DNA from: Sipunculus nudus
Lineage: Eukaryota; Annelida; Sipuncula; Golfingiida; Sipunculidae
Length of the DNA stretch: 64,000 nt
Direction: 5' to 3'
NCBI GenBank assembly: GCA_026874595.1
Contig: CM049306.1
Location: 20,575,019-20,639,018, forward strand
Under the pieces are notes generated by a model, which did no database searches, had not been told where the DNA came from, and worked only from the letters and a program-made list of their open reading frames with translations. This document shows, piece by piece, positions 1 to 12,028 of the stretch; position 1 is the stretch's first letter; each line of letters starts with the position of its first letter. Both the position numbers and the translations under genes were made by a program.

Positions 1-1179
1 TGTAACATCCCTTGACACAATAATGTTCATACGGTTTCCCCATTACAGTGAATTACCCCCCTCGGTTTCCCGCCATTCCGGTAGCGCTTACTCCCCTTTT
101 CCTTTGCCAGGCCGTTTAACCATTCATCATCAAGGATAGTTGTACCCGCCGAGTTTACTACGAACATGTCCCGGGCTCAGAGCAGACGTCGTAAATCTGC
201 TGTTCGGGCCTAACTGGGTCATACGAGTGCACGCTGCACTAACCAAACGACCTATTTGGGCTCGAAATGGAACAATGGCGTCCTGAAAGCACTTCCTGAC
301 TACAACGTGATTTTCGTTTTGTTTCCACTGAATGCATGATGGATAATCATATTCATGTAACATCTGAATAAATAAGAAAACAAAAGTAAAAAATCGCTTT
401 TCAACAATAGATGAAATATCCCTGAAGCTAATAAACTGGGTGTTTTTGTCCAATACATTTCTTTGAAGAAAACGTTTTTATCCATTTTCTGTGTCACATG
501 AGTAACTAACACCGAGCAAAAATCCCCTCCCCTGTCCAGTATTACAATTCAATGGTGGTATCCAATTAATTTTTAACGTCTAAGGAGCAGAAGAAATTAA
601 GAAAAGGGGACTTTTCAAAGGTTATAATAGTTTATGTGTTTAAACGTAGTGAATTACCATTTCATTCAGGTCTACCGGAAGAGTTTATGAATTTTATAAT
701 TTCAAATATAAACAAATGTATAATACATAATAGGCTAGTTTTTTACATTCAACACGACACCTCCCTCAGAATTGAGGTTATAGGGTGTACAAATCCCAAC
801 CCCCGTCCAGTATTACAATTCAAAGTGCCATGCGCCTGACCTCGAATCTCACCGCCCTGACGTCGTCGAGGACATATCCGCCCCGTCTGACTGCGTCCTT
901 GTATGCATCCGCCATCCCCCCCCCCCCCATCCCCTCCCGGATGTTCTGATTATAGGATGTTAATATATGTTATTGTATAAACATTAATCAGCGTTCATGA
1001 ATGCCACTTATGTTTAACCTCTATCTTACCACCCAGTACCACAATAATTGAGCTGTTATATTCCCCAAGTATTTAAAAAAACGTGGTAGTAGTGTATACT
1101 GGGTGCTGGATTGGCGACCAGAAACACACAACGAAGACATTAACCATTTTACATTGAGTTCAGTCTGACTTTTTCTTGG
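1..1179. other. Non-coding left flank
   Basis: No convincing gene. The only structure seen is a short direct repeat of about 30 bp containing GTCCAGTATTACAATTCAA, once near 532-553 and again near 805-826, and a C-rich run near 918-930. The short open frames on both strands have no recognisable domain, no coding-like composition and no supporting splice context. Confidence 0.6.
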
Positions 1180-1690
1180 TGCCTTTGTATGCTTATCCCT
1201 TGGTTCTTTTGTCTGCTTATCTCGTGGTTCTTTTGTAAGCTTATCTCTTGGTTCTTTTGTCTCTTTATGTCTTGGTTCTTTTGTCTCTTTATGTCCTTTT
1301 TTTTCTTTTTCTCTTTATATCTTTGTTATTTTGTCTCTTTATCTCTTTGTTATTTTGTCTCTTTATCTCTTGGTTATTTTGTCTCTTTATCTCTAGGTAC
1401 TTTTGTCTCTTTATCTCTTGGTTCTTTTGTCACTTTATCTCGTGGTTCTTCTGTCACTTTATCTCTTGGTTCTTTTGTCTCTTTATCTCTTGATTATTTT
1501 TCTCTTTATATCTTATTTTTCTTTTGTCTCTTTATCTCTTGGTTTTTTGTCACTTTATCTCTTGGTTCTTTTGTCTCTTTATCTCTTGGTTCTTTTGTCA
1601 CTTATCTCTTGGTTCTTTGTCTCTTTATCTCTTGGTTCTTTTGTTGCTTTATCTCTTGGTTCTTCCGTGTTTCTTGATTCCTCTTTGTGC
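1180..1690 (+). repeat. 24-bp pyrimidine-rich minisatellite
   Basis: About twenty imperfect tandem copies of a 24-bp unit of the form TTTGTCTCTTTATCTCTTGG plus TTCT. The plus strand is almost entirely pyrimidine. Because 24 is divisible by three, three plus-strand frames stay open and give Leu/Ser/Phe-rich peptides; these are repeat artefacts, not a gene. Copies at both edges are more diverged than the centre. Confidence 0.92.
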
Positions 1691-2034
1691 CCGCTATATA
1701 TATGAGTCATGCATCTTCTTCTATGTTTCACAAGGATCCGCGGTTATGTGTATAATCTTATAGTTTTGATACAGTATCTTAATATAATATAAAATAATTA
1801 ATCCTTACGTATAACCACAAATATTTTTTTAAATATGCATGAGGAAAAGGTGTGCATGAAAATGTTCAACACGGAATGAATGTAAGTATAACCAATATTT
1901 ATAATTGATTTTAAAAGTCGGCCAACAAGGGCAGGAATCCAAGCCTTAAGCAAATATAAAGCTGCGGTAAAAATGACAGCTTAAGGTACCCTTGAGGATC
2001 TAAAACAAAAATAAAGAATTCAGGGTGGTTTACA

Positions 2035-2081
2035 CTATATATATATATATATATATAGATATATATATATATATATATATA
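2035..2081. repeat. AT dinucleotide microsatellite
   Basis: A nearly pure AT tract with one GA interruption in its middle. A second AT tract lies at 2751-2789, and the DNA between and around them is AT-rich and non-coding. Confidence 0.95.
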
Positions 2082-2499
2082 ACTCTGATATTAATGGTTA
2101 TATTTATCATAAAAACCCTGGCCCTCTCCAAGGTTAATTGGTAAAGCATGCAGTTTCTTCACTGGATTTAAATCGGCTTTGTAATCATTTTTCCTATAAT
2201 CTGTCTTTAAGCCCTTTCTTAAAAAAAAAACCTGCATGCATAGTTAAGACTATATATTAAACTTATTTGAAGCAACAGGTATCTTTTATATATACGTTAG
2301 CCGATCAGTCCTTCAATATGTTAACAAAAAGGGTACTTTCGGCGTGGTAGTCGAAAGATGTTTTCGTAATGCAGACTTGCACTTGTTATAGCACTTTGCC
2401 TACAAAAAATTATTAAAGTTATACATTATGTTTTATTACATAACTGATCTCTTGGAATGTTTACTTCATTACACCAAGCGTATATAGAGTTGATGTTTC

Positions 2500-2665
2500 T
2501 AATCACCTCAGCCAAGGAAGTTATGTTTTTATTCGTGTCTATTTCTCTGTTTGCTTTTCTGTCTGTTAGCAGAGATAAGGAAATAATGAACCGCGGTTTC
2601 CACCAAACATTTTGGTGTGGATCCGAATACAGGGGCGGATTCATGATTATTTTACCTTTGCGGAT
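2500..2665 (+). repeat. Degraded dispersed repeat
   Basis: The stretch contains in order CAGCCAAGGAAGTTATG, a TTTCTGTTTGC-type pyrimidine run, GTTAGCAGAGATAAGG, TTTTGGTGTGGATCCGAA and CAGGGGCGGATTCATG. I associate this order of motifs with an old dispersed repeat common in marine invertebrate genomes. A related, more decayed copy is seen near 48537-48695 (TTCGTGTGT, ACCATGAAC, TTTTGGTGTGGATC). The open frames on either strand here are incidental. Confidence 0.5.
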
Positions 2666-2689
2666 ATACATTATACCCTAACAAACCCA

Positions 2690-2748
2690 TATATATGTAT
2701 TAATAATATATAATATATAATATGTATATATAAACTTTATATTTTAAC

Positions 2749-2792
<44 letters not shown>

Positions 2793-3517
2793 CAAGTAAC
2801 TGTGTTTATGTATATACCTACATATATATGTACACCTATATATACAATGTATTTAAACTAGAACCCGATACAGGTGCGTGAATGCCACGCCGCCAGATTC
2901 CTGGAAATAATTAATATACAAGCGGTACATGTGGCAGTAGATGACTGATATTCCTAGGCGCCACACTGAGGCCCATGGTACGCATAGCTGCATGTATAGA
3001 AAATCTAGAGCCACATTTTTGCCGTTATTAACTTAAACAATCTGGGAATATTTGGCACGTATATAAATTACTTGCTTGGTCCATGTGACTCATATTTATT
3101 TTCATTCTCCCTGCACTCTGCCTGCTTATATAGATGTTATATGAGCCCCTAAAATTAAAAAAAAGGCAGAACCGTGAATCAATCAGTGGTCACTGGTCGA
3201 ATCGACAACAAAGATGCTGTGCTGCCAACTAGTTTTTTTGCCGACAACATAAAAGACGAGAGTGCTGGCTTGAAGAATCTGCAACGAACAAAGATAAACT
3301 TTTGATGCTTTTATTCGTCCGAATTCTCCAAATCTGAGAAAATTATGAAAATAAAATAAGAATTAAATAAATAAGAAATAAAATCCAGATTTAAGCCCAT
3401 TTACATTATGAAATCAACTTTATTGAAAAAAAACTACGTCTGCACATATTTAATAGCACAGAGGTTAATTATCGTTTGCGCCGCAGTTCAAGCACCTAAA
3501 TTGATGTAATTATCCGG
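2690..3517. other. Non-coding DNA up to the transposon target site
   Basis: AT-rich sequence including the AT microsatellite at 2751-2789. Nothing gene-like was found. It ends at the 8-bp target duplication that abuts the large satellite-bearing element. Confidence 0.6.
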
Positions 3518-3525
3518 CACCTTAA
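3518..3525. repeat. Outer target-site duplication, left copy (CACCTTAA)
   Basis: The octamer CACCTTAA directly precedes the left terminal inverted repeat and recurs exactly at 32350-32357, directly after the right terminal inverted repeat. Two identical octamers abutting matched inverted ends 28.8 kb apart is the signature of a transposition event. Confidence 0.9.
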
Positions 3526-3545
3526 GGGATTACCTCCATTTCCCC
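3526..3545 (+). repeat. Outer left terminal inverted repeat
   Basis: The 20-mer GGGATTACCTCCATTTCCCC. It differs from the right end only at its fifth base (T here, C at the right end). The identical 20-mer starts the inner element at 14211. Confidence 0.9.
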
Positions 3546-3745
3546 ATATCCACCATATTTGTTGTAGTTTTCCTCTTTATATATCATGTGACAAATGTAG
3601 AGGGTTGGGGGAATGGAGGACTGCAGACACAAGATCTGACCAAAGAAACCCTCTACACACATGGCCTTACTACCAGTCTGTGCCATAGCAGTGTCAGTGC
3701 AAGACGCCCAAACCACAGAAGCTGAACATGTAAGTCTGTGCTTTG
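3526..3745 (+). mobile_element. Outer element, unique left end domain
   Basis: Non-satellite terminal sequence. It carries a small hairpin: CCTCCATTTCCCC near the tip can pair with GGGGGAATGGAGG near 3607-3619, and TGTAGAGGGTT (3596-3606) can pair with AACCCTCTACA (3647-3657). The motif TAGAGGGTTGGGG also occurs in the right end, so the left end holds an internal echo of the right terminus. The first ~169 bp match the inner copy (14211-14379) with one difference seen (CCAGTCTG versus CCATTCTG). The last ~50 bp before the satellite are present only in the outer copy. Confidence 0.8.
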
Positions 3746-3995
3746 TTTGTGACAGTGACAATATTGTGACACACACCTTTTATGCTTGCTTGTAAATTTG
3801 CTTGGGACAGTCTGTGCAATGTTTGTGACAATCTTGTGACAGTGACAATCTTGTGACACACTCCCTTTATAATGGCTTGTAAATTGCTTGGGACAGTCTA
3901 TGCCATGTTTGTGACAATCTTGCGACAGTGAAATTCTTGTGACACACACCCTTTATACTTGCTTGTAAATTTGTTTGGGAAAGTCTATGCCATGT

Positions 3996-5831
3996 TTATG
4001 ACAATCCTGTGACAATCTTGTGACACACTCCCTTTAAGCTTGCTGGTAAATTTGCTTGGGAAAGTCTATGCCATGTTTGTGACAATCTTGTGACAGTGAC
4101 AATCTTGTGACACACACCCTTTATACTTGCTGGTAAATTTGCTTGGGACAGTCTATGCCATGTTTGTGACAATCTTGTGACAGTGACAATCTTGTGACAC
4201 ACACCCTTTATACATGCTTGTAAATTTGCTTGGGACAGTCTATGCCATGTTTGTGACAATCTTGTGACAGTGACAATCTTGTGACACACACCCTTTATGC
4301 TTGCTTGTAAAATTGCTTGGGAAAGTCTATGCCATGTTTGTGACAATCTTGTGACAGTGACAATCTTGTGACACACACCCTTTATACTTGCTTGTAAATT
4401 TTCTTAGGAAAGTCTGTGCCATGTTTGTGACAATCTTGTGACAGTGACAATCTTGTGACACACACCCTTTATACTTGCTTGTAAATTTGTTTGGGAAAGT
4501 CTATGCCATGTTTGTGACAATCTTGTGACAATCTTGTGACACACTCCCTTTATGCTTGCTGGTAAATTTGCTTGGGAAAGTCTATGCCATGTGTGTGACA
4601 ATCTTGTGACAGTGACAATCTTGTGACACACACCCTTTATAATTGCTTGTAAAATTGCCTGGGAAAGTCTATGCCATGTTTGTGACAATCTTGTGACAGT
4701 GACAATCTTCTGACACACACCCTTTATACTTGCTTGTAAATTTGCTTTGGAAAGTGTGTGCCATGTTTGTGACAATCTTGTGACAGTGACAATCTTGTGA
4801 CACACACCCTTTATACTTGCTTGTAAATTTGTTTGGGAAAGTCTATGCCATGTTTGTGACAATCTTGTGACAATCTTGTGACACACTCCCTTTATGCTTG
4901 CTTGTAAATTTGCTTGGGAAAGTCTATGCCATGTTTGTGACAATCTTGCGACAGTGACAATCTTGTGACACAAACCCTTTATACTTGCTTCTAAATTTGC
5001 TTAGGAAAGTCTGTGCCATGTTTGTGACAATCTTGTGACAGTGACAATCTTGTGACACACACCCTTTATACTTGCTGGTAAATTTGCTTGGGAAAGTCTA
5101 TGTCATGTTTGTGACAATCTTGTGACAATCTTGTGACACACTCCCTTTATGCTTGCTGGTAAATTTGCTTGGGAAAGTCTATGCCATATTTGTGACAATC
5201 TTGTGACAGTGACAATCTTGTGACACACACCCTTTATACTTGCTTGTAAATTTGTTTGGGAAAGTCTATGCCATGTTTGTGACAATCTTGTGACAATCTT
5301 GTGACACACTCCCTTTATGCTTGCTGGTAAATTTGCTTGGGAAAGTCTATGCCATGTTTGTGACAATCTTGTGACAGTGACAATCTTGTGACACACACCC
5401 TTTATACTTGCTGGTAAATATGCTTGGAACAGTCTATGCCATGTTTGTGACAATCTTGTGACAGTGACAATCTTGTGACACACACCCTTTATACTTGCTT
5501 GTAAATTTGTTTTGGACAGTCTATGCCATGTTTGTGACAATCTTGTGACAGTGACAATCTTGTGACACACTCCCTTTATAATTTCTTGTAAAATTGCTTG
5601 GGAAAGTCTATGCCATGTTTGTGACAATCTTGTGACAGTGACAATCTTGTGACACACACCCTTTATACTTGCTTGTAAATTTTCATGGGAAAGTCTGTGC
5701 CATGTTTGTGACAATCTTGTGACAGTGACAATCTTGTGACACGCACCCTTTATAATTGCTTGTAAAATTGCTTGGGAAAGTCTATGCCATGTTTGTGACA
5801 ATCTTGTGACAGTGACAATCTTGTGACACAC
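3996..5831. repeat. Higher-order segment of satellite A, copy 1
   Basis: The ordered series of variant monomers here recurs at about 9057-10811 in the same arm, about 5.06-5.15 kb downstream, and begins again in the inner element at about 16033. The rare variant CCCTTTAAGCTTGCTGG marks all three sites (about 4030, 9100 and 16075). The two copies in this arm differ by inserted or lost monomers, so the arm grew by segmental duplication of many monomers at once. Confidence 0.75.
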
Positions 5832-8800
5832 ACCCTTTATACATGCTTGTAAATTTGCTTAGGAAAGTCTGTGCCATGTTTGTGACAATCTTGTGACAGT
5901 GACAATCTTGTGACACACACCCTTTATACTTGCTTGTTAATTTGTTTTGGAAAGTCAATGCCATTTTTGTGACAATCTTGTGACAATCTTGTGACACACT
6001 CCCTTTATACTTGCTTGTAAATTTGCTAAGGAAAGTCTGTGCCATGTTTGTGACAATCTTGTGACAGTGATAATCTTGTGACACACACCCTTTATACTTG
6101 CTTGTAAATTTGTTTGGGAAAGTCTATGCCATGTTTGTGACAATCTTGTGACAATCTTGTGACACACTCCCTTTATACTTGCTTGTAAATTTGCTTGGGA
6201 AAGTCTGTGCCATGTTTGTGACAATCTTGTGACAGTGACAATCTTGTGACACACACCCTTTATACTTGCTTGTAAATTTGCTTAGGAAAGTCTGTGCCAT
6301 GTTTGTGACAATCTTGTGACAGTGACAATCTTGTGACACACACCCTTTATACTTGCTTGTAAATTTGTTTGGGAAAGTCTATGCCATGTTTGTGACAATC
6401 TTGTGACAGTGACAATCTTGTGACACACTCCCTTTATGCTTGCTTGTAAATTTGCTTGGGAAAGTCTATGCCATGTTTGTGACAATCTTGTGACAGTGAC
6501 AATCTTGTGACACACACCCTTTATAATTGCTTGTAAAATTGCTTGGGAAAGTCTATGCCATGTTTGTGACAATCTTGTGACAGTGACAATCTTGTGACAC
6601 ACACCCTTTATACTTGCTTGTAAATTTGCTTAGGAAAGTCTATATCATGTTTGTGACAATCTTGTGACAATCTTGTGACACACTCCCTTTATGCTTGCTG
6701 GTAAATTTGCTTGGGAAAGTCTATGCCATGTTTGTGACAATCTTGTGACAGTGACAATCTTGTGACACACACCCTTTTACTTGCTTGTAAATTTGCATAG
6801 GAAAGTCTGTGCCATGTTTGTGACAATCTTGTGACAATCTTGTGACACACTCCCTTTATGCTTGCTGGTAAATTTGCTTGGGAAAGTCTATGCCATGTTT
6901 GTGACAATCTTGTGACAGTGACAATCTTGTGACACACACCCTTTATACTTGCTTGAAAATTTGCTTGGGACAGTCTATGCCATGTTTGTGACAATCTTGT
7001 GACAGTGACAATCTTGTGACACACACCCTTTATACTTGCTTGTAAATTTTCATGGGAAAGTCTGTGCCATGTTTGTGACAATCTTGTGACAGTGACAATC
7101 TTGTGACACACACCCTTTATAATTGCTTGTAAAATTGCTTGGGAAAGTCTATGCCATGTTTGTGACAATCTTGTGACAGTGACAATCTTGTGACACACAT
7201 CCTTTAGACTTGCTTGTAAATTTGCTTAGGAAAGTCTGTGCCATGTTTGTGACAATCTTGTGACAGTGACAATCTTGTGACACACACCCTTTATACTTGC
7301 TTGTAAATTTTCATGGGAAAGTCTGTGCCATGTTTGTGACAATCTTGTGACAGTGACAATCTTGTGACACACACCCTTTATAATTGCTTGTAAAATTGCT
7401 TGGGAAAGTCTATGCCATGTTTGTGACAATCTTGTTACAGTGACAATCTTGTGACACACACCCTTTATACAGGCTTGTAAATTTGCTTAGGAAAGTTTAT
7501 GCCATGTTTGTGACAATCTTGTGACAATCTTGTGACACACTCCCTTTATGCTTGCTGTTAAATTTGCTTGGGAAAGTCTATGCCATGTTTGTGACAATCT
7601 TGTGACAGTGACAATCTTGTGACACACACCGTTTATACCTGCTTGTAAATTTGCTTGGGAAAGTCTATGCCATGTTTGTGACAATCTTGTGACAGTGACA
7701 ATCTTGTGACACACACCCTTTATACTTGCTTGTTAATTTGCTTGGGAAAGTCTGTTCCATGTTTGCGACATATTTCAACTTTGTGACAGTGACAATCTTG
7801 TGACACATACCCTTTATGCTTGCTTCTAAATTTGCTTGGGACAGTCTGTGCAATGTTTGTGACAATCTTGTGACAGTGACAATCTTGTGACACAATCCCT
7901 TTATACTTGCTTGTAAATTTGCTTGGGACAGTCTATGCCATGGTTGTGACATTCTTGTGACAGTGACAATCTTGTGACACACACCCTTTATACTTGCTAG
8001 TAAATTTTCATAGGAAAGTCTGTGCCATGTTTGTGACAATCTTGTGACAGTGACAATCTTGTGACACACACCCTTTTTACTTGCTTTTAAATTTGCTTAG
8101 GAAAGTCTGTGCCATGTTTGTGACAATCTTGTGACAGTGACAATCTTGTGACACACACCCTTTATAATTGCTTGTAAAATTGCTTGGGAAAGTCTATGCC
8201 ATGTTTGTGACAATCTTGTGACAGTGACAATCTTGTGAAACACACCCTTTATACTTGCTTGTAAATTTGTTTGGGAAAGTCTATGCCATGTTTGTGACAA
8301 TCTTGTGACAATCTTGTGACACACTCCCTTTATGCTTGCTTGTAAATTTGCTTGGGAAAGTCAATGCCATGTTTGTGACAATCTTGTGACAGTGACAATC
8401 TTGCGACACACATCCTTTATACTTGGTTGTAAATTTGCTCAGGAAAGTCTGTGTCATGTTTGTGACAATCTTGTGACAGTGACAATCTTGTGACACACAC
8501 CCTTAATACTTGCTTGTAAATTTGTTTGGGAAAGTCTATGCCATGTTTGTGACAATCTTGTGACAATCTTGTGACACACTCCCTTTATGCTTGCTTGTAA
8601 ATTTGCTTGGGAAAGTCTATGCCATGTTTGTGACAATCTTGTGAAAGTGACAATCTTGTGACACACTCCCTTTATGCTTGCTTGTAAATTTGCTTGGGAA
8701 AGTCTATGCCATGTTTGTGACAATCTTGTGACAGTGACAATCTTGTGACACACACCCTTTATACTTGCTTGTAAATTTGCTTAGGAAAGTCTGTGCCATG

Positions 8801-9056
8801 TTTGTGACAATCTTGTGACAGTGACAATCTTGTGACACACACCCTTTATAATTGCTTGTAAAATTGCTTCGGAAAGTCTATGCCATGTTTGTGACAATCT
8901 TGTTACAGTGACAATCTTGTGACACACACCCTATATACTTGCTTGTAAATTTGGTTAGGAAAGTCTGTGCCATGTTTGTGACAATCTTGTGACAGTGACA
9001 ATCTTGTGACACACACCCTTTATACTTGCTTGTAAATTTGTTTGGGAAAGTCTATG

Positions 9057-10811
9057 TCATGTTTGTGACAATCTTGTGACAATCTTGTGACACACTCCCT
9101 TTAAGCTTGCTGGTAAATTTGCTTGGGAAAGTCTATGCCATGTTTGTGACAATCTTATGACAGTGACAATCTTGTGACACACACCCTTTATACTTGCTGG
9201 TAAATTTGCTTGGGACAGTCTATGCCATGTTTGTGACAATCTTGTGACAGTGACAATCTTGTGACACACACCCTTTATACATGCTTGTAAATTTGCTTGG
9301 GACAGTCTATGCCATGTTTGTGACAATCTTGTGACAGTGACAATCTTGTGACACACACCCTTTATGCTTGCTTGTAAAATTGCTTGGGAAAGTCTATGCC
9401 ATGTTTGTGACAATCTTGTGACAGTGACAATCTTGTGACACACACCCTTTATACTTGCTTGTAAATTTGCTTAGGAAAGTCTGTGCCATGTTTGTGACAA
9501 TCTTGTGACAGTGACAATCTTGTGACACACACCCTTTATACTTGCTTGTAAATTTGTTTGGGAAAGTCTATGCCATGTTTGTGACAATCTTGTGACAATC
9601 TTGTGACACACTCCCTTTATGCTTGCTGGTAAATTTGCTTGGGAAAGTCTATGCCATGTGTGTGACAATCTTGTGACAGTGACAATCTTGTGACACACAC
9701 CCTTTTTACTTGCTTGTAAATTTTCATGGGAAAGTCTGTGCCATGTTTGTGACAATCTTGTGACAGTGACAATCTTGTGACACACACCCTTTATAATTGC
9801 TTGTAAAATTGCCTGGGAAAGTCTATGCCATGTTTGTGACAATCTTGTGACAGTGACAATCTTCTGACACACACCCTTTATACTTGCTTGTAAATTTGCT
9901 TTGGAAAGTCTGTGCCATGTTTGTGACAATCTTGTGACAGTGACAATCTTGTGACACACACCCTTTATACTTGCTGGTAAATTTGCTTGGGAAAGTCTAT
10001 GCCATGTTTGTGACAATCTTGTGACAATCTTGTGACACACTCCCTTTATGCTTGCTTGTAAATTTGCTTGGGAAAGTCTATGCCATGTTTGTGACAATCT
10101 TGCGACAGTGACAATCTTGTGACACAAACCCTTTATACTTGCTTCTAAATTTGCTTAGGAAAGTCTGTGCCATGTTTGTGACAATCTTGTGACAGTGACA
10201 ATCTTGTGACACACACCCTTTATACTTGCTGGTAAATTTGCTTGGGAAAGTCTATGTCATGTTTGTGACAATCTTGTGACAATCTTGTGACACACTCCCT
10301 TTATGCTTGCTGGTAAATTTGCTTGGGAAAGTCTATGCCATATTTGTGACAATCTTGTAACAGTGACAATCTTGTGACACACACCCTTTATACTTGCTTG
10401 TAAATTTGTTTGGGAAAGTCTATGCCATGTTTGTGACAATCTTGTGACAATCTTGTGACACACTCCCTTTATGCTTGCTGGTAAATTTGCTTGGGAAAGT
10501 CTATGCCATGTTTGTGACAATCTTGTGACAGTGACAATCTTGTGACACACACCATTTATACTTGCTGGTAAATATGCTTGGGACAGTCTATGCCATGTTT
10601 GTGACAATCTTGTGACAGTGACAATCTTGTGACACACACCCTTTATACTTGCTTGTAAATTTGTTTTGGACAGTCTATGCCATGTTTGTGACAATCTTGT
10701 GACAGTGACAATCTTGTGACACACTCCCTTTATAATTTCTTGTAAAATTGCTTGGGAAAGTCTATGCCATGTTTGTGACAATCCTGTGACAGTGACAATC
10801 TTGTGACACAC
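9057..10811. repeat. Higher-order segment of satellite A, copy 2
   Basis: Second occurrence of the monomer series described at 3996-5831. Most variant monomers match in order; a few single-base changes and monomer gains separate the copies. Confidence 0.75.
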
Positions 10812-12028
10812 ACCCTTTATACTTGTTTGTGAATTTTCTTAGGAAAGTCTGTGCCATGTTTGTGACAATCTTGTGACAGTGACAATCTTGTGACACACAC
10901 CCTTTATACTTGCTTGTAAATTTGTTTGGGAAAGTCTATGCCATGTTTGTGACAATCTTGTGACAATCTTGTGACACACTCCCTTTATGCTTGCTGGTAA
11001 ATTTGTTTGGGAAAGTCTATGCCATGTTTGTGACAATCTTGTGACAGTGACAATCTTGTGACACACACCCTTTATACTTGCTTGTAAATTTTCATGGGAA
11101 AGTCTGTGCCATGTTTGTGACAATCTTGTGACAGTGACAATCTTGTGACACACACCCTTTATACTTGCTTGTAAATTTGCTTAGGAAAGTCTGTGCCATG
11201 TTTGTGACAATCTTGTGACAGTGACAATCTTGTGACACACACCCTTTATACTTGCTTGTAAATTTGTTTGGGAAAGTCTATGCCATGTTTGTGACAATCT
11301 TGTGACAATCTTGTGACACACTCCCTTTATGCTTGCTGGTAAATTTGCTTGGGAAAGTCTATGCCATGTGTGTGACAATCTTGTGACAGTGACAATCTTG
11401 TGACACACACCCTTTTTACTTGCTTGTAAATTTTCATGGGAAAGTCTGTGCCATGTTTGTGACAATCTTGTGACAGTGACAATCTTGTGACACACACCCT
11501 TTATAATTGCTTGTAAAATTGCCTGGGAAAGTCTATGCCATGTTTGTGACAATCTTGTGACAGTGACAATCTTGTGACACACACCCTTTATACTTGCTTG
11601 TAAATTTGTTTGGGAAAGTCTATGCCATGTTTGTGACAATCTTGTGACAATCTTGTGACACACTCCCTTTATGCTTGCTTGTAAATTTGCTTGGGAAAGT
11701 CTATGCCATGTTTGTGACAATCTTGCGACAGTGACAATCTTGTGACACAAACCCTTTATACTTGCTTCTAAATTTGCTTAGGAAAGTCTGTGCCATGTTT
11801 GTGACAATCTTGTGACAGTGACAATCTTGTGACACACACCCTTTATACTTGCTGGTAAATTTGCTTGGGAAAGTCTATGTCATGTTTGTGACAATCTTGT
11901 GACAATCTTGTGACACACTCCCTTTATGCTTGCTGGTAAATTTGCTTGGGAAAGTCTATGCCATATTTGTGACAATCTTGTGACAGTGACAATCTTGTGA
12001 CACACACCCTTTATACTTGCTTGTAAAA

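Larger units (their letters stand above)
3746..12028 (-). repeat. Satellite A, left arm of the outer element
   Basis: About 8.3 kb of tandem monomers of two lengths, 87 bp and 81 bp. The monomer contains a doubled 17-mer GTGACAATCTTGTGACA, then CACAC, CCCTTTATACTTGCTTGTAA and CCATG. The 81-bp form lacks one 6-bp GTGACA-type unit. Both lengths are multiples of three, so a minus-strand frame of 29 or 27 residues per monomer stays open over long stretches and breaks wherever an indel occurs. No start context, splice pattern or conserved reading frame supports a gene. Monomer variants recur in the same order, showing higher-order repeat structure. Confidence 0.93.

Noticed and set aside
1189-1763. 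Leu/Ser/Phe-rich membrane protein frames
   Set aside because: Three frames of the same strand are open at once across the 24-bp minisatellite, which marks them as repeat artefacts.
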